Source of the DNA: an uncultured Eubacteriales bacterium
GTDB lineage: Bacteria; Bacillota; Clostridia; Oscillospirales; UBA644
DNA length: 64,000 nucleotides
Reading direction: 5' to 3'
NCBI GenBank assembly: GCA_934438175.1
Contig: CAKSBH010000001.1
Span: forward strand, 201,404-265,403
The position numbers were made by a program, and so were the translations under genes. Below, piece by piece: positions 25,045 through 33,349 of the stretch (position 1 is its first letter; every line of letters starts with the position of its first letter). The notes under the pieces are model-generated. The model had not been told where the DNA came from, ran no database searches, and saw only the letters and a program-made list of their open reading frames with translations.

Positions 25045-25073
25045 AAAAGCCCTTCGGACAGAAGGGCTTTTTT
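25045..25073 (+). terminator. Intrinsic terminator of mgtE
   Basis: aaaagcccttc / gaagggctttt stem and T run. Confidence 0.9.
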
Positions 25074-25099
25074 GAGAAAAGAGGAAGGAGATCCTTTTT

Positions 25100-25756
25100 A
25101 TGACTTATGAGGAAATTCGTGAAAACAGTGCGGTTCAGTCCTATATCCGTCAGGCGGACGAATCTCTTGCGGCTCTCGGTTATACCGAACACAGCTTTGC
25201 CCATGTAACGGCTGTGGCGGAGAAAGCCGGATATATTCTGCGCACGTTGGGATATCCGGCACGTACGGTGGAATTGGCACAGATTGCGGGATATCTGCAC
25301 GATATCGGCAATCTGGTGAACCGTGTGGATCACAGCCAGAGCGGTGCCGTGATGGCGTTCCGGCTGCTGGATCATTTCGGGTTCCCGCCGGAGGAGATCG
25401 GGACGATTGTTTCCGCCATCGGCAACCACGATGAGGGCAATGGTGTTCCGGTCAGTCCGGTTGCGGCGGCACTGATTCTTGCCGACAAAAGCGATGTCCG
25501 CCGGAACCGCGTGCGGAATACCGATGCCTCCACGTTTGATATTCACGACCGGGTGAACTACTCGGTAACCAAAGCGGAACTGAAAATCAACGAGGCGCAT
25601 ACACTGATCAAACTCAAGCTCTCGGTTGACACCCATTACGGTTCGGTGATGGATTATTTTGAGATTTTCATGCAGCGGATGATTCTTTGTCGCAAGGCGG
25701 CGGAGAAACTGGGGATGCAGTTCAAGCTGATGATCAACGAGCAGCAGCTGATCTGA
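25100..25756 (+). CDS. HD-domain phosphohydrolase-like protein
   Basis: A 218-residue protein with the HD metal-binding residues in HSFAHVTAVAEKAG, IAGYLHDIGNL, VDHSQSGA and NHDEGNGVP; the C-terminal half ends with LGMQFKLMINEQQLI. HD proteins are metal-dependent phosphatases or phosphodiesterases, frequently acting on nucleotides; the substrate is unknown here. Start ATG with gaaggag 9 nt upstream, after the mgtE terminator, so it probably relies on read-through or a weak promoter. Confidence 0.85.
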   Translation: MTYEEIRENSAVQSYIRQADESLAALGYTEHSFAHVTAVAEKAGYILRTLGYPARTVELAQIAGYLHDIGNLVNRVDHSQSGAVMAFRLLDHFGFPPEEIGTIVSAIGNHDEGNGVPVSPVAAALILADKSDVRRNRVRNTDASTFDIHDRVNYSVTKAELKINEAHTLIKLKLSVDTHYGSVMDYFEIFMQRMILCRKAAEKLGMQFKLMINEQQLI

Positions 25757-25786
25757 AAAAGACGAACGGCAGAGAAGGAAATCTTC

Positions 25787-25815
25787 TTGACAAGTTTTGT
25801 CTTTTGTGCTATACT
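25787..25815 (+). promoter_or_regulatory. Sigma-A promoter of tRNA-Gly (and possibly ppa)
   Basis: TTGACA (25787-25792), 17 bp, TATACT (25810-25815), 9 bp before the mature tRNA. Confidence 0.85.
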
Positions 25816-25824
25816 ATATAGTAC

Positions 25825-25898
25825 GCAGGCGTAGTTCAGTGGCAGAACTCCAGCTTCCCAAGCTGGCCATGCGGGTTCGATTCCCGTCGCCTGCTCCA
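25825..25898 (+). tRNA. tRNA-Gly (anticodon CCC)
   Basis: 74 nt including CCA: acceptor GCAGGCG / CGCCTGC, D arm GTTCAGTGGCAGAAC, anticodon stem CAGCT/AGCTG with loop TCCCA region giving CCC, T arm GCGGGTTCGATTCCCGT. Reads GGG codons. Confidence 0.95.
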
Positions 25899-25901
25899 GA
25901 A

Positions 25902-25931
25902 AAGAGAGTTGCGTCCCAACTCTCTTTTTTT
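25902..25931 (+). terminator. Terminator between tRNA-Gly and ppa
   Basis: aagagagttg / caactctctt stem plus T run. The ppa RBS follows 14 bp later, so ppa may depend on read-through. Confidence 0.8.
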
Positions 25932-25959
25932 ACAAGATGCGGGTAAGGAGGAATTCTTG

Positions 25960-26511
25960 ATGAATATCTGGCATGACATCCGTGCGGAACGGATCCGTGC
26001 GAACGATTTTATCTCTGTGATTGAAATCACAAAGGGAAGCAAGAAAAAGTACGAACTGGACAAAGAAACCGGGATGATTATCCTGGACAGAATTCTGTAT
26101 ACGTCTACGCACTATCCCGCCAATTACGGCTTCATTCCCCGGACCTTTGCCGATGACGGCGACCCGCTGGATGTGCTGGTTCTGACCAGTGAACCGCTGG
26201 ATCCGCTGGTGCTGATCCGCTGTTATCCCATCGGGCTGATCAACATGATTGACAACGGACGGAACGATGAAAAAATCATTGCCATTCCGTATAATGATCC
26301 TACTTACTGTTCTTATCGGGATATCCGCGAGCTTCCGGCGCATGTCTTTGAGGAGATGCGGCATTTCTTCTCGGTCTATAAACAGTTGGAGGGGAAGCAG
26401 ACCGCTGTGGAGGAAGTTCAGAATGCGGAAGCGGCGCTTGCCGTTGTGCAGAAGAGCATTGAAGATTATCAGAAAAAATTCGGGGGTTCCGAAGACGGAG
26501 GGACAACATGA
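25960..26511 (+). CDS. ppa: Inorganic pyrophosphatase (family I)
   Basis: Hydrolyses pyrophosphate. 183 residues with the family signature DDGDPLDVLVL and the pocket segments HYPANYGFIPRTF and NDEKIIAIPYNDP. The ATG at 25960 has aaggagg 8 nt upstream; the longer ORF runs into the tRNA terminator. It overlaps the next gene by ATGA, so it is translated together with the RRE-protein and nucleotidyltransferase genes. Removing pyrophosphate would pull a nucleotidyl-transfer reaction forward; this link is inference. Confidence 0.95.
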   Translation: MNIWHDIRAERIRANDFISVIEITKGSKKKYELDKETGMIILDRILYTSTHYPANYGFIPRTFADDGDPLDVLVLTSEPLDPLVLIRCYPIGLINMIDNGRNDEKIIAIPYNDPTYCSYRDIRELPAHVFEEMRHFFSVYKQLEGKQTAVEEVQNAEAALAVVQKSIEDYQKKFGGSEDGGTT

Positions 26512-26774
26512 AATTCAAAGACGGTGTGATTCTGACCCGGAACGGGGAGGAAAACATTCTGGTGACGTCGGGCGAGGCGGGGGATGCCTTTTCCGGTATG
26601 ATTAAAATGAACGGAACGGCGGGCTTTCTTGCCGGTCTGCTTCAGCAGGAAACCGATGAGGACCGTCTGACAGCGGCTCTCTGTGAGCATTACGATGTTT
26701 CCGAAGCCGAGGCGCGGGAAAACGTGAAGCGGATGGTCGCACAGTTGGAATCGGTTGGACTTCTGGAACAATGA
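26508..26774 (+). CDS. PqqD-like RRE (RiPP recognition element) protein
   Basis: An 88-residue stand-alone PqqD-family protein. The family pattern is seen: short beta strands at the start (KFKDGVILTRNGEENILV), the NGTAGFLAGLLQQETDEDRL segment (N-x-T-a-x-x-L) and a winged-helix end (ALCEHYDVSEAEARENVKRM). PqqD-type domains bind leader peptides of ribosomally made peptides and deliver them to modifying enzymes. Overlaps ppa and the downstream gene by 4 bp each. No precursor peptide gene was found next to it. Confidence 0.85.
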   Translation: MKFKDGVILTRNGEENILVTSGEAGDAFSGMIKMNGTAGFLAGLLQQETDEDRLTAALCEHYDVSEAEARENVKRMVAQLESVGLLEQ

Positions 26775-28300
26775 GCAGGACGGAAGCGTTTCGGGAGAAC
26801 CTGGAAAAACAGGGATTTCTGGTGCAGCCGTTCCACGGCGTAAGTATGATGCCTCTTCTGCGGCAGGGACGGGACGCCGTGCGGCTGGTGAAGCCGCAGC
26901 GACCGCTGAAAAAAATGGATATCGTTTTGTTTGAGCGGCCGGACGGACAGTTGGTGCTTCACCGCATTATCCGCATCCGCAACGGCGAATATTACATCCG
27001 GGGCGATAACTGCATCGGGTGTGAACTGGTGCAGGCAGAACAGATTCTTTGCATCGCCGAGGGCATCTATCGGGACGGTGTGTATCTTCCCGTCAGCAGA
27101 CCTTTGGTGCGTTGGTACGGAATCCGTCAGCATCTGACGTTGCCATGGCGCCGGATGAGATTCCGGCTGGAAGTGCGCAGACTGCAAAAGAAGAAAAAAG
27201 AAAAACAGCGGGTCATTGATGTGTTTCCCAAAGAGTTTGACCTGTTTTCCCGGCTTCTCCGTGCGGCGGTTCTGGATACGGATTCCCCGGTTTTTCCGGA
27301 GGATACGGATTGGAAAAAACTGGTTTATGTTGCCCGCACGCAGAAACTTGCCGCGATGGTGTTTCCGAAGCTGCCGCGTGAGCGGATGCCGGAGGAGCTG
27401 TATGCAAAATGGAAGCGGCAGCGGGATTTTTCGGTGCGGAAAACCCTGCTGTTTGATGCCGAACGTCAGGCAATCCTTGCCGAACTGGAAAAGCGCGGCA
27501 TTGCGTATATGCCGTTGAAGGGCGTGTGGACAAACAAACTGTATCCGTTGGGCGCCCGGGAATTTTCGGATAACGACATCCTGATTCATCCGGAGTGCTC
27601 CGATGAAGTGCGCAGCTTTTTGGAGCAGCGCGGCTATACGCTCAAGCAATCGGACCTGCACGATGAATATCACAAGGATCCATTTTTCAATTTTGAGATT
27701 CACAAGGGCCTGTTTTATGAAAACCAGGTGGGGTACGCCGAGTTCCGGGACATCTGGAACCGGGTGATCCGCATTGAGGGCACCGGGTACGGGTGGAAGA
27801 TGACAAACGAGGATATGCTGGTTTACGAGGTGGCACACTTCTGCAAGCATTACCGCAACGGAGGAACCGGGCTGCGCGGACTGGCGGATCTGTATCAGAT
27901 GCAGACGCATTTTGAGAATCTGGACAACGCTTATGTGGATGCACTGCTGAAGCGGGCGGGATTGACGGACTTTTATGCGTTTCTTTGCCGGCTTTGCGAT
28001 GATGTGTTCGGCAGCGGAAACGGGGAGATTTCCGACCGTAAGGTTGCCCATTATATGTACAGCAGCGGACTGTACGGCATTGAAGAGCATACGATTGCCA
28101 ACGAGGTCGCCTCAGAGGGAAAACTGCGCTATGCGCTTCGCCGCATCTTTCTGCCGTATGCAAAAATGAAAGAACGGTTTCCTGTTTTGCGGAAGGTTCC
28201 GGTTCTTCTGCCGGTATTCTGGGTGGTTCGGGTGATTCTGTTTGTCACGGACGGCAAGCGGAAAAACGAGATCCGCCAGGGGATGAAGGATGAACCATAA
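26771..28300 (+). CDS. S24/S26 signal-peptidase-like domain fused to a nucleotidyltransferase
   Basis: A 509-residue two-domain protein. Residues 1-115 resemble S24/S26 peptidases: FHGVSMMPLLRQG with a candidate nucleophile Ser25, then LVLHRIIRI and YYIRGDN. I see no clear catalytic lysine, so proteolysis is uncertain. Residues 150-480 are the NTP_transf_5 (PF14907-like) nucleotidyltransferase with MPLKGVWTNKLYP and REFSDNDILI (Asp267/Asp269, metal ligands). The C terminus is hydrophobic and basic (VLLPVFWVVRVILFVT). In many Clostridia these are separate genes after a PqqD gene; relatives act on lasso-type peptides. The substrate is unknown. Confidence 0.8.
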   Translation: MSRTEAFRENLEKQGFLVQPFHGVSMMPLLRQGRDAVRLVKPQRPLKKMDIVLFERPDGQLVLHRIIRIRNGEYYIRGDNCIGCELVQAEQILCIAEGIYRDGVYLPVSRPLVRWYGIRQHLTLPWRRMRFRLEVRRLQKKKKEKQRVIDVFPKEFDLFSRLLRAAVLDTDSPVFPEDTDWKKLVYVARTQKLAAMVFPKLPRERMPEELYAKWKRQRDFSVRKTLLFDAERQAILAELEKRGIAYMPLKGVWTNKLYPLGAREFSDNDILIHPECSDEVRSFLEQRGYTLKQSDLHDEYHKDPFFNFEIHKGLFYENQVGYAEFRDIWNRVIRIEGTGYGWKMTNEDMLVYEVAHFCKHYRNGGTGLRGLADLYQMQTHFENLDNAYVDALLKRAGLTDFYAFLCRLCDDVFGSGNGEISDRKVAHYMYSSGLYGIEEHTIANEVASEGKLRYALRRIFLPYAKMKERFPVLRKVPVLLPVFWVVRVILFVTDGKRKNEIRQGMKDEP

Positions 28301-28304
28301 GACG

Positions 28305-28336
28305 AAAAGAGCGATTTTTGTCGCTCTTTTTCTTTT
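28305..28336 (+). terminator. Intrinsic terminator of the ppa-RRE-nucleotidyltransferase operon
   Basis: aaaagagcga / tcgctctttt stem with T-rich tail, 5 bp past the stop. Confidence 0.85.
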
Positions 28337-28344
28337 GGAAGGTC

Positions 28345-28373
28345 TTGTAAAAAACGGAAAACTGTGATATGAT
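28345..28373 (+). promoter_or_regulatory. Probable sigma-A promoter of tldD-tldE
   Basis: TTGTAA (28345-28350), 17 bp, TATGAT (28368-28373). Confidence 0.6.
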
Positions 28374-28423
28374 AACAGAAAGAAAAACGTTCGGCATTTG
28401 CCGGACAAGGAGGAGGTTTTTTG

Positions 28424-29818
28424 ATGTTTTCTGCATATCTGAACGGCAAACGGGAAGCTTGCCGTGCCTTGGTGGCAGAGCTTGGCAAGACGTTTTCTTA
28501 CGTCAGTATTCTCGGCACCGATGTGCATACGACGTTTTACGGTACCGATCGCCGTACGGCTTCTGTCCGCGATGGGGACTGTGAATGCGGATTCGTGGTG
28601 AAATTGTGCAACGGCCGCTCGTTTTTTGAATATTCGCTGGACGAACTGGGAGAGGATCCTGTGGCGCTGGCAAAGAAAATCTGTGATGCCGTGCGGGTGG
28701 ATCCGACTCTGGAAGCGCGAATGATCCGGGATGTGGTGGTCAAAGATGCGCCGCTGAAAAAGGATTTTGTGCGGGAATCTGATTTTGAGGAGTATTCCGA
28801 TGATAAAATTCTGGATTTCTGTACCGGACTGAAAGATGAGCTGCTCAAGAAGGACGAGCGGTTCCTCAACGCCATGGTGATGATCTCACCGTATACGGTG
28901 TCCAAACTGTTTGTATCCCGGAACCGTGAGCTTTCGCAGCATTACGGCTGGGCGAACGGATATCTTGTGCTGGTGTGCAAGGACGGACGGATGGTGCAGG
29001 CGCGGGAGGGTGTGAACTCTCATCGGCTTGCCGATCTGTTTACGGGCCTGCCGCTTCTGGTGGACAAGCTTGCCCAAAAAGCCATTTGCCTGACGCATGC
29101 CACACCCATTGAACCCGGCATTTACGATGTGATTACCGACAGCTCCATCACGGGTCTGATTGCCCATGAGGCGTTCGGTCACGGCGTGGAGATGGATCAG
29201 TTTGTGAAGGATCGTGCGCTGGCAAAGCATTGTGTGGGGCAGTATGTAGCATCGCCCATTACCAACATGCACGACGGTGCGGCGGCAACTCTGAGTGCGG
29301 CTTCGTATTTCTTTGATGATGACGGCGTGTTGGCACAGGATACCCAGATCATCCGCAACGGTGTGCTGGTTGCGGGCTTGTCGGATCTGGCATCGGCGGC
29401 ACAGCTCGGCACGGAACCGACCGGAAACGGACGGCGGGAATCGTACCGGCGCAAGGCCTATTCCCGTATGACCAACACGTTTTTTGAACCGGGGACGGAT
29501 AAACTGGAGGATATGATCCGCTCGGTCAAACACGGATATATGCTGTTTGAGACAAACAACGGCATGGAGGATCCGAAAAACTGGCAGATCCAATGCACGG
29601 CGGAGTACGGCATTGAGATTGTGGACGGGAAGCTGACCGACCATTATGTATCGCCGGTTGTGATGAGCGGCTTTGTGCCGGATCTTCTGAAATCCATTTC
29701 GATGATTTCCGATGGGTTTGAGGTCATCGGCGCAGGATATTGCGGAAAGGGCTACAAGGAATGGGTGCGTGTTTCTGACGGCGGTCCGAATTTGAAAGTG
29801 AGGGTGAAACTGGGATGA
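28424..29818 (+). CDS. tldD: TldD-family metalloprotease subunit
   Basis: Zinc protease subunit of the TldD/TldE heterodimer, which degrades unfolded peptides and removes leaders from some ribosomal peptides (microcin B17 in E. coli). 464 residues; the HExxxH zinc motif is in GLIAHEAFGHGVEMD (His248, Glu249, His253), followed by the C-terminal CGKGYKEWVRVSDGGPNLKVR region. I chose the ATG at 28424 (aaggaggagg 7 nt upstream) over the TTG one codon earlier. Overlaps tldE by 4 bp. Confidence 0.93.
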   Translation: MFSAYLNGKREACRALVAELGKTFSYVSILGTDVHTTFYGTDRRTASVRDGDCECGFVVKLCNGRSFFEYSLDELGEDPVALAKKICDAVRVDPTLEARMIRDVVVKDAPLKKDFVRESDFEEYSDDKILDFCTGLKDELLKKDERFLNAMVMISPYTVSKLFVSRNRELSQHYGWANGYLVLVCKDGRMVQAREGVNSHRLADLFTGLPLLVDKLAQKAICLTHATPIEPGIYDVITDSSITGLIAHEAFGHGVEMDQFVKDRALAKHCVGQYVASPITNMHDGAAATLSAASYFFDDDGVLAQDTQIIRNGVLVAGLSDLASAAQLGTEPTGNGRRESYRRKAYSRMTNTFFEPGTDKLEDMIRSVKHGYMLFETNNGMEDPKNWQIQCTAEYGIEIVDGKLTDHYVSPVVMSGFVPDLLKSISMISDGFEVIGAGYCGKGYKEWVRVSDGGPNLKVRVKLG

Positions 29819-31086
29819 AAGACATCGTTGCTCTTTTGAAAGAAAACCGGGAGCTGAGCGGCTTCCGCGTGGCAGAGACCCAGACCGAGTCGTATGAATT
29901 GTTCTTTGTGCACCGTAAACTGGAGACGGTGCGCGCAAGAAATACAAAATCCGTGAGCGTGACCGTGTATGCGGATCACGACGGAAAAACCGGAGATTCC
30001 ACCTTCTCCGTGCCGGAATCCATGACAGAAGACGGCGTGCGTGAGAAGATTTCACAGGCAGTCCGCCGTGCGGGGCTGGTGTTCAACGAGCCGTATTCGT
30101 TGCCGGAGGGCGGTAAGGAACAAAAAGAACTGCCGTCGAATTTGCGGGATGCGGATATGCGGGAGCTTGCCGCGAAGATTTCGGATGCGGTGTTTGCTGC
30201 CGATTGCGTGGAGGGCGGCTCGATCAACGCCACGGAAATCTTCCTGTATCGGGATGTCGTGCGGGTCATCAACAGCCGCGGTGTGGACAAAACGCAGGTG
30301 AAATACCGTGCCATGATCGAAGCGATTCCTACCTTTACCGAGGGCGGGGAATCGGTGGAACTGTATGAAGCTTATACGTTCACGCAATGGGATGCCGAAA
30401 AGATCACGGCGGAAATTGCGGATAAGATGAAGGAGGTCTCTCTCCGCCGCAAGGCAGTGAAGCCGGAAACCCCGCTGAAAATGGACGTGGTGCTTCGGGC
30501 GAAAGAAATTTCCGAACTGCTTTCCGGATTCACGGGCGATCTGACATACGCAAGCGTGTATTCTCAGTCGAACCTGCATCATAAAGGGGACGTCCTTCAG
30601 AACGGAGACGGCGACCGCATGACGCTGACCATGGTGGGACAGATTCTCGGAAGCGACAATTCCTCGTTCTTTGACGCCGATGGTGTGGAACTGAAGGATA
30701 CAACACTGATCCGGGACGGAAAGGTGACCGGGTATTACGGCTCTCATCGCTTTGCCTCGTATCTCGGAGAACCGGAGACCGGTGACCTTCGCTGCAGAAA
30801 GCTGGAGCCGGGAACTTTGACGGCGGACGAGCTTGCCAAGGGTGCATATCTGGAATGTGTGTCTCTGTCCGGGCTGCAGTTTGATCTTTACAGCGATTAT
30901 ATCGGCGGTGAGATCCGTCTGGCATACCTGCATAAAAACGGCAAAGTTGAACCGGTTACCGGTGTGACGATGAGTGCCAAATTGTCGGAAGTTCTTGCCA
31001 CTCTGCGTCTGTCGGATACCGTGACGGTGGACGGCAGCTATGAAGGTCCCGACAAGTTGCTGATGCGTGACATCTCGCTTCTGTAA
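29815..31086 (+). CDS. tldE: TldE/PmbA-family subunit
   Basis: Partner of TldD: same fold without the HExxxH metal site. 423 residues, with NGDGDRMTLTMVGQILGSDNSSFFD, RDGKVTGYYGSHRFASYLGE and SGLQFDLYSDYIGGEIRLAY characteristic of the metalloprotease TldD/E C-terminal domain. Starts in an ATGA overlap with tldD and ends before a terminator, so the pair forms a two-gene operon. Confidence 0.92.
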   Translation: MKDIVALLKENRELSGFRVAETQTESYELFFVHRKLETVRARNTKSVSVTVYADHDGKTGDSTFSVPESMTEDGVREKISQAVRRAGLVFNEPYSLPEGGKEQKELPSNLRDADMRELAAKISDAVFAADCVEGGSINATEIFLYRDVVRVINSRGVDKTQVKYRAMIEAIPTFTEGGESVELYEAYTFTQWDAEKITAEIADKMKEVSLRRKAVKPETPLKMDVVLRAKEISELLSGFTGDLTYASVYSQSNLHHKGDVLQNGDGDRMTLTMVGQILGSDNSSFFDADGVELKDTTLIRDGKVTGYYGSHRFASYLGEPETGDLRCRKLEPGTLTADELAKGAYLECVSLSGLQFDLYSDYIGGEIRLAYLHKNGKVEPVTGVTMSAKLSEVLATLRLSDTVTVDGSYEGPDKLLMRDISLL

Positions 31087-31098
31087 ACAAAAAAATAC

Positions 31099-31131
31099 GA
31101 GCGGATTCCGTGAGGAGTCCGCTCCTTTTTT
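31099..31131 (+). terminator. Intrinsic terminator of tldDE
   Basis: gagcggattc / gagtccgctc stem (one G-U) and a T run. Confidence 0.85.
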
Positions 31132-31170
31132 GTTGAAAAAATCCGATAGAAAAATGGTTTCGGGTGTTTT

Positions 31171-31626
31171 TTACTTGCCGGATACGGTTTTCCGGTAGAA
31201 AACTTCGGTTACCGCTGCATCAAGAGGACTGGGTGCGGAATCAAAGGCGGTATAGCCGTATTTTTCGTAGAAGCCGATGAGATCCGTCATCAGGAATACC
31301 TGGGCAAAACCGGCTTCGGACGCATATTGTTCGGCAGCGGTGAGAAGGTCTTTGCCGATGCGGTTTCCCCGGAAGGCAGGGGCTACGAACAGCTCGCTGA
31401 TATAGGGGGAGTAGGGAAGTTGCGGGTAGCCGTCCTGATCGGTCAGTGCACAGAAGCCGGCGGGCTTCCCGTCCTGCAGGGCAAAGAAGACGCGCTCCCA
31501 GTCAAGCCATTCTCCGTTCCGCATTTTTTCACCAAGCTCTTCGCCGCCCACCCATCCGCAACCGGCGGCAAACGCGGCCAGTTCCCGCCATAGGGGAGAA
31601 GACTTCGTAAGAACATGAAACGTCAT
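31171..31626 (-). CDS. GNAT-family N-acetyltransferase
   Basis: A 151-residue acetyltransferase: ISELFVAPAFRGNRIGKDLLTAAEQYA is the acetyl-CoA-binding motif A, and FLMTDLIGFYEKYGYTAF is motif B. The acceptor is unknown. The start ATG has aggaga upstream and lies 9 bp after the stop of the zinc-ribbon protein, so they form an operon. Confidence 0.88.
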   Translation of the reverse strand: MTFHVLTKSSPLWRELAAFAAGCGWVGGEELGEKMRNGEWLDWERVFFALQDGKPAGFCALTDQDGYPQLPYSPYISELFVAPAFRGNRIGKDLLTAAEQYASEAGFAQVFLMTDLIGFYEKYGYTAFDSAPSPLDAAVTEVFYRKTVSGK

Positions 31627-31635
31627 GAAGATCTC

Positions 31636-32169
31636 CTATACGGGAAAGTTCCGGATCCACGCAAGCAGATTTCCGAAAATAGCGGGAAAGAAAAAATACA
31701 GAACTCCGACAGCGGCGGCAAGAAGAACGAGAAGAAGAACCCGGACGGCCAGAGCGGCTTTGCCGAGTGTGATTCGGTTGCGGTTGCGGGAGCCGCCGAG
31801 CGCCCAGATAACGGCTGCCAGAAAGCCGAACCCCGGCAGGACAAGCAACAGAAGTGAGCCGAACAGACCGGCAAAGCGCAGCGGCTCTTCACTTTTGGGA
31901 ATGACAAACCGGATGCGGGAGTGTTTCGGCTGAAATTCTTCGTTTTCTTCTTCAAAAAACAAAAACGGAATCCGGGAATCCGGAAGGGAGCCCGTGTCGG
32001 CTTCTTCCGTTCCGGTCAAAGGATGTGACGGGGAGGAAACTTCCTGGGGGGTGCTTCCCGAGGTCGGTTCGGGCGCCGGCACTTCGGTTTTCGGGCCGGT
32101 CGGGTTCCCGCAATACGAGCAATAGCTTGCGTCATCCGGCAGCCATGCGCCGCATTTCAGACAAAACAT
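31636..32169 (-). CDS. Zinc-ribbon membrane protein
   Basis: A 177-residue protein with an N-terminal zinc ribbon (FCLKCGAWLPDDASYCSYCG, two CxxC pairs), a low-complexity Pro/Ser/Glu linker and two hydrophobic segments (FAGLFGSLLLLVLPGFGFLAAVIWALG and AALAVRVLLLVLLAAAVGVLYFFF). The family is common in Clostridia and its function is unknown. It has its own promoter. Confidence 0.8.
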   Translation of the reverse strand: MFCLKCGAWLPDDASYCSYCGNPTGPKTEVPAPEPTSGSTPQEVSSPSHPLTGTEEADTGSLPDSRIPFLFFEEENEEFQPKHSRIRFVIPKSEEPLRFAGLFGSLLLLVLPGFGFLAAVIWALGGSRNRNRITLGKAALAVRVLLLVLLAAAVGVLYFFFPAIFGNLLAWIRNFPV

Positions 32170-32204
32170 GAAATTCCCTCCTGTAATTTGCGTATGTTTT
32201 TTAC

Positions 32205-32233
32205 ATTATAATCAATTTTCGCACAGATTGCAA
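32205..32233 (-). promoter_or_regulatory. Sigma-A promoter of the zinc-ribbon/GNAT operon
   Basis: Minus strand TTGCAA (32228-32233), 17 bp, TATAAT (32205-32210). Confidence 0.72.
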
Positions 32234-32244
32234 GAGGGCGGATG

Positions 32245-32685
32245 CTATTTTTTTGCAAATTCCGCCCGGAAAAGCAGAATGCCCGCGACAAGCAACGCCA
32301 GTCCGACCGCCTGATTCCAGCAGAACGTCTTTTTTTCCGTTCCGAACAGACCGAGAAGATCAATCAGTGCGGCAGCGGCGAGCTGGGACACCAGAATGAC
32401 GGAAACCGCAACGGTCGGGGACAGCGAGCCGACGGCGAGCATAACGGTGACGGTGATGATTACGCCGAGGACTCCGCCCAGCAGATACAGACGGTTCACC
32501 TGTGTGACGGCGGCAAAATTGCCTTTTCCGAAAAACAGCGCCGCCAGCAGAGAAACGGCGAATGCCGTTCCTTGCACCAGAACATTGCTTTCCAACAGCC
32601 CTGTCTTTTCCGAAAGCCGGGTGTTGAACACGCTCTGAACGCTCATGACCACGCCCGCGAGAACGGCAAAAAGAATACCGAGCAT
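32245..32685 (-). CDS. YdcZ/DUF606-family DMT transporter
   Basis: A 146-residue small membrane protein with four to five helices, the size of the DUF606 (YdcZ) branch of the drug/metabolite transporter superfamily. It begins MLGILFAVLAGVVMSVQSVFNTRLSEKTG, the family pattern. Helix 2 is VQGTAFAVSLLAALFF, and the end is LALLVAGILLFRAEF. The ATG at 32685 has gaaagga upstream; the ORF extends further but into the tspO region. Substrate unknown. Confidence 0.85.
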   Translation of the reverse strand: MLGILFAVLAGVVMSVQSVFNTRLSEKTGLLESNVLVQGTAFAVSLLAALFFGKGNFAAVTQVNRLYLLGGVLGVIITVTVMLAVGSLSPTVAVSVILVSQLAAAALIDLLGLFGTEKKTFCWNQAVGLALLVAGILLFRAEFAKK

Positions 32686-32777
32686 ACGTTTCACTTCCTT
32701 TCGGATTGAGTTTTGCCGAAAGCCGTCTTTTTTATGCCGTCCGTGCATAGATTGATGGGGGAAGGAAGGGATTTCGG

Positions 32778-33260
32778 ATGAGAAAAACAAAACCGGTGCC
32801 GACGCGCCGTGTGTTTTTTACCTGCATCGGTGCCTTTTTGTGTGCCGGAGGAATTTCCGCCCTGATGGGGTTGCCGTTCCGGGAGTCCGTCGGTGTTTTG
32901 CCCCGCCCGGATGCGGTGCCGGCGGCATGGGTGTTTGCGGCGGTCTGGGCGGTTTTGTATGTGATGATGGGAACCAGCATTTCCCTTACCTTTGCAACGC
33001 CGTCTCCGAATCGAAGATCTGCTCTTGTTTTCGGCGTATTTCAAACATTTATGAGCATTTTGTGGTGCCCGATCTTTTTTCTTTTTCATGCGTACGGGGT
33101 GGCGTTCGTGTGGTTGATCGTGTTGTGGGTCGCGGTGTTTGTCTGGACGGTTCTTTCCTTTACCGTAAGGGAGACGGCGGGTGTTCTTCTGATTCCGTGC
33201 GTGCTGTGGCTGACGTATCTCGGCTGGCTGAATGTTCAGGTTTTGCGGATGGGCTCTTGA
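32778..33260 (+). CDS. TspO/MBR-family tryptophan-rich sensory protein
   Basis: A 160-residue five-helix membrane protein of the TspO/translocator family (binds porphyrins in other bacteria). Signature stretches: PAAWVFAAVWAVLYVMMGTSISL, SILWCPIFFLFHAYGVAFVWLIVLW and the C-terminal VLWLTYLGWLNVQVLRM with the family's W-x-x-x-N. Divergent from ydcZ. Its stop codon overlaps the -35 box of the next promoter. Confidence 0.85.
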   Translation: MRKTKPVPTRRVFFTCIGAFLCAGGISALMGLPFRESVGVLPRPDAVPAAWVFAAVWAVLYVMMGTSISLTFATPSPNRRSALVFGVFQTFMSILWCPIFFLFHAYGVAFVWLIVLWVAVFVWTVLSFTVRETAGVLLIPCVLWLTYLGWLNVQVLRMGS

Positions 33261-33285
33261 TTTTTGCGGCACGATGATGTATAAT
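33257..33285 (+). promoter_or_regulatory. Sigma-A promoter of the ABC exporter gene
   Basis: TTGATT (33257-33262), 17 bp, TATAAT (33280-33285). The -35 overlaps the tspO stop codon (33258-33260). Confidence 0.78.
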
Positions 33286-33349
33286 AAACGGACTTATGAA
33301 ATCTTGACACAACCGCATTGTTTCGGTTGTGCTGTGGGGGAGAAAAGAA

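Noticed and set aside
28421..28423. TTG start one codon upstream for tldD
   Set aside because: The ATG at 28424 has better spacing to aaggaggagg.
25960..31086. A complete RiPP biosynthetic cluster
   Set aside because: No precursor peptide, radical SAM enzyme or exporter adjacent; kept only as a hypothesis.
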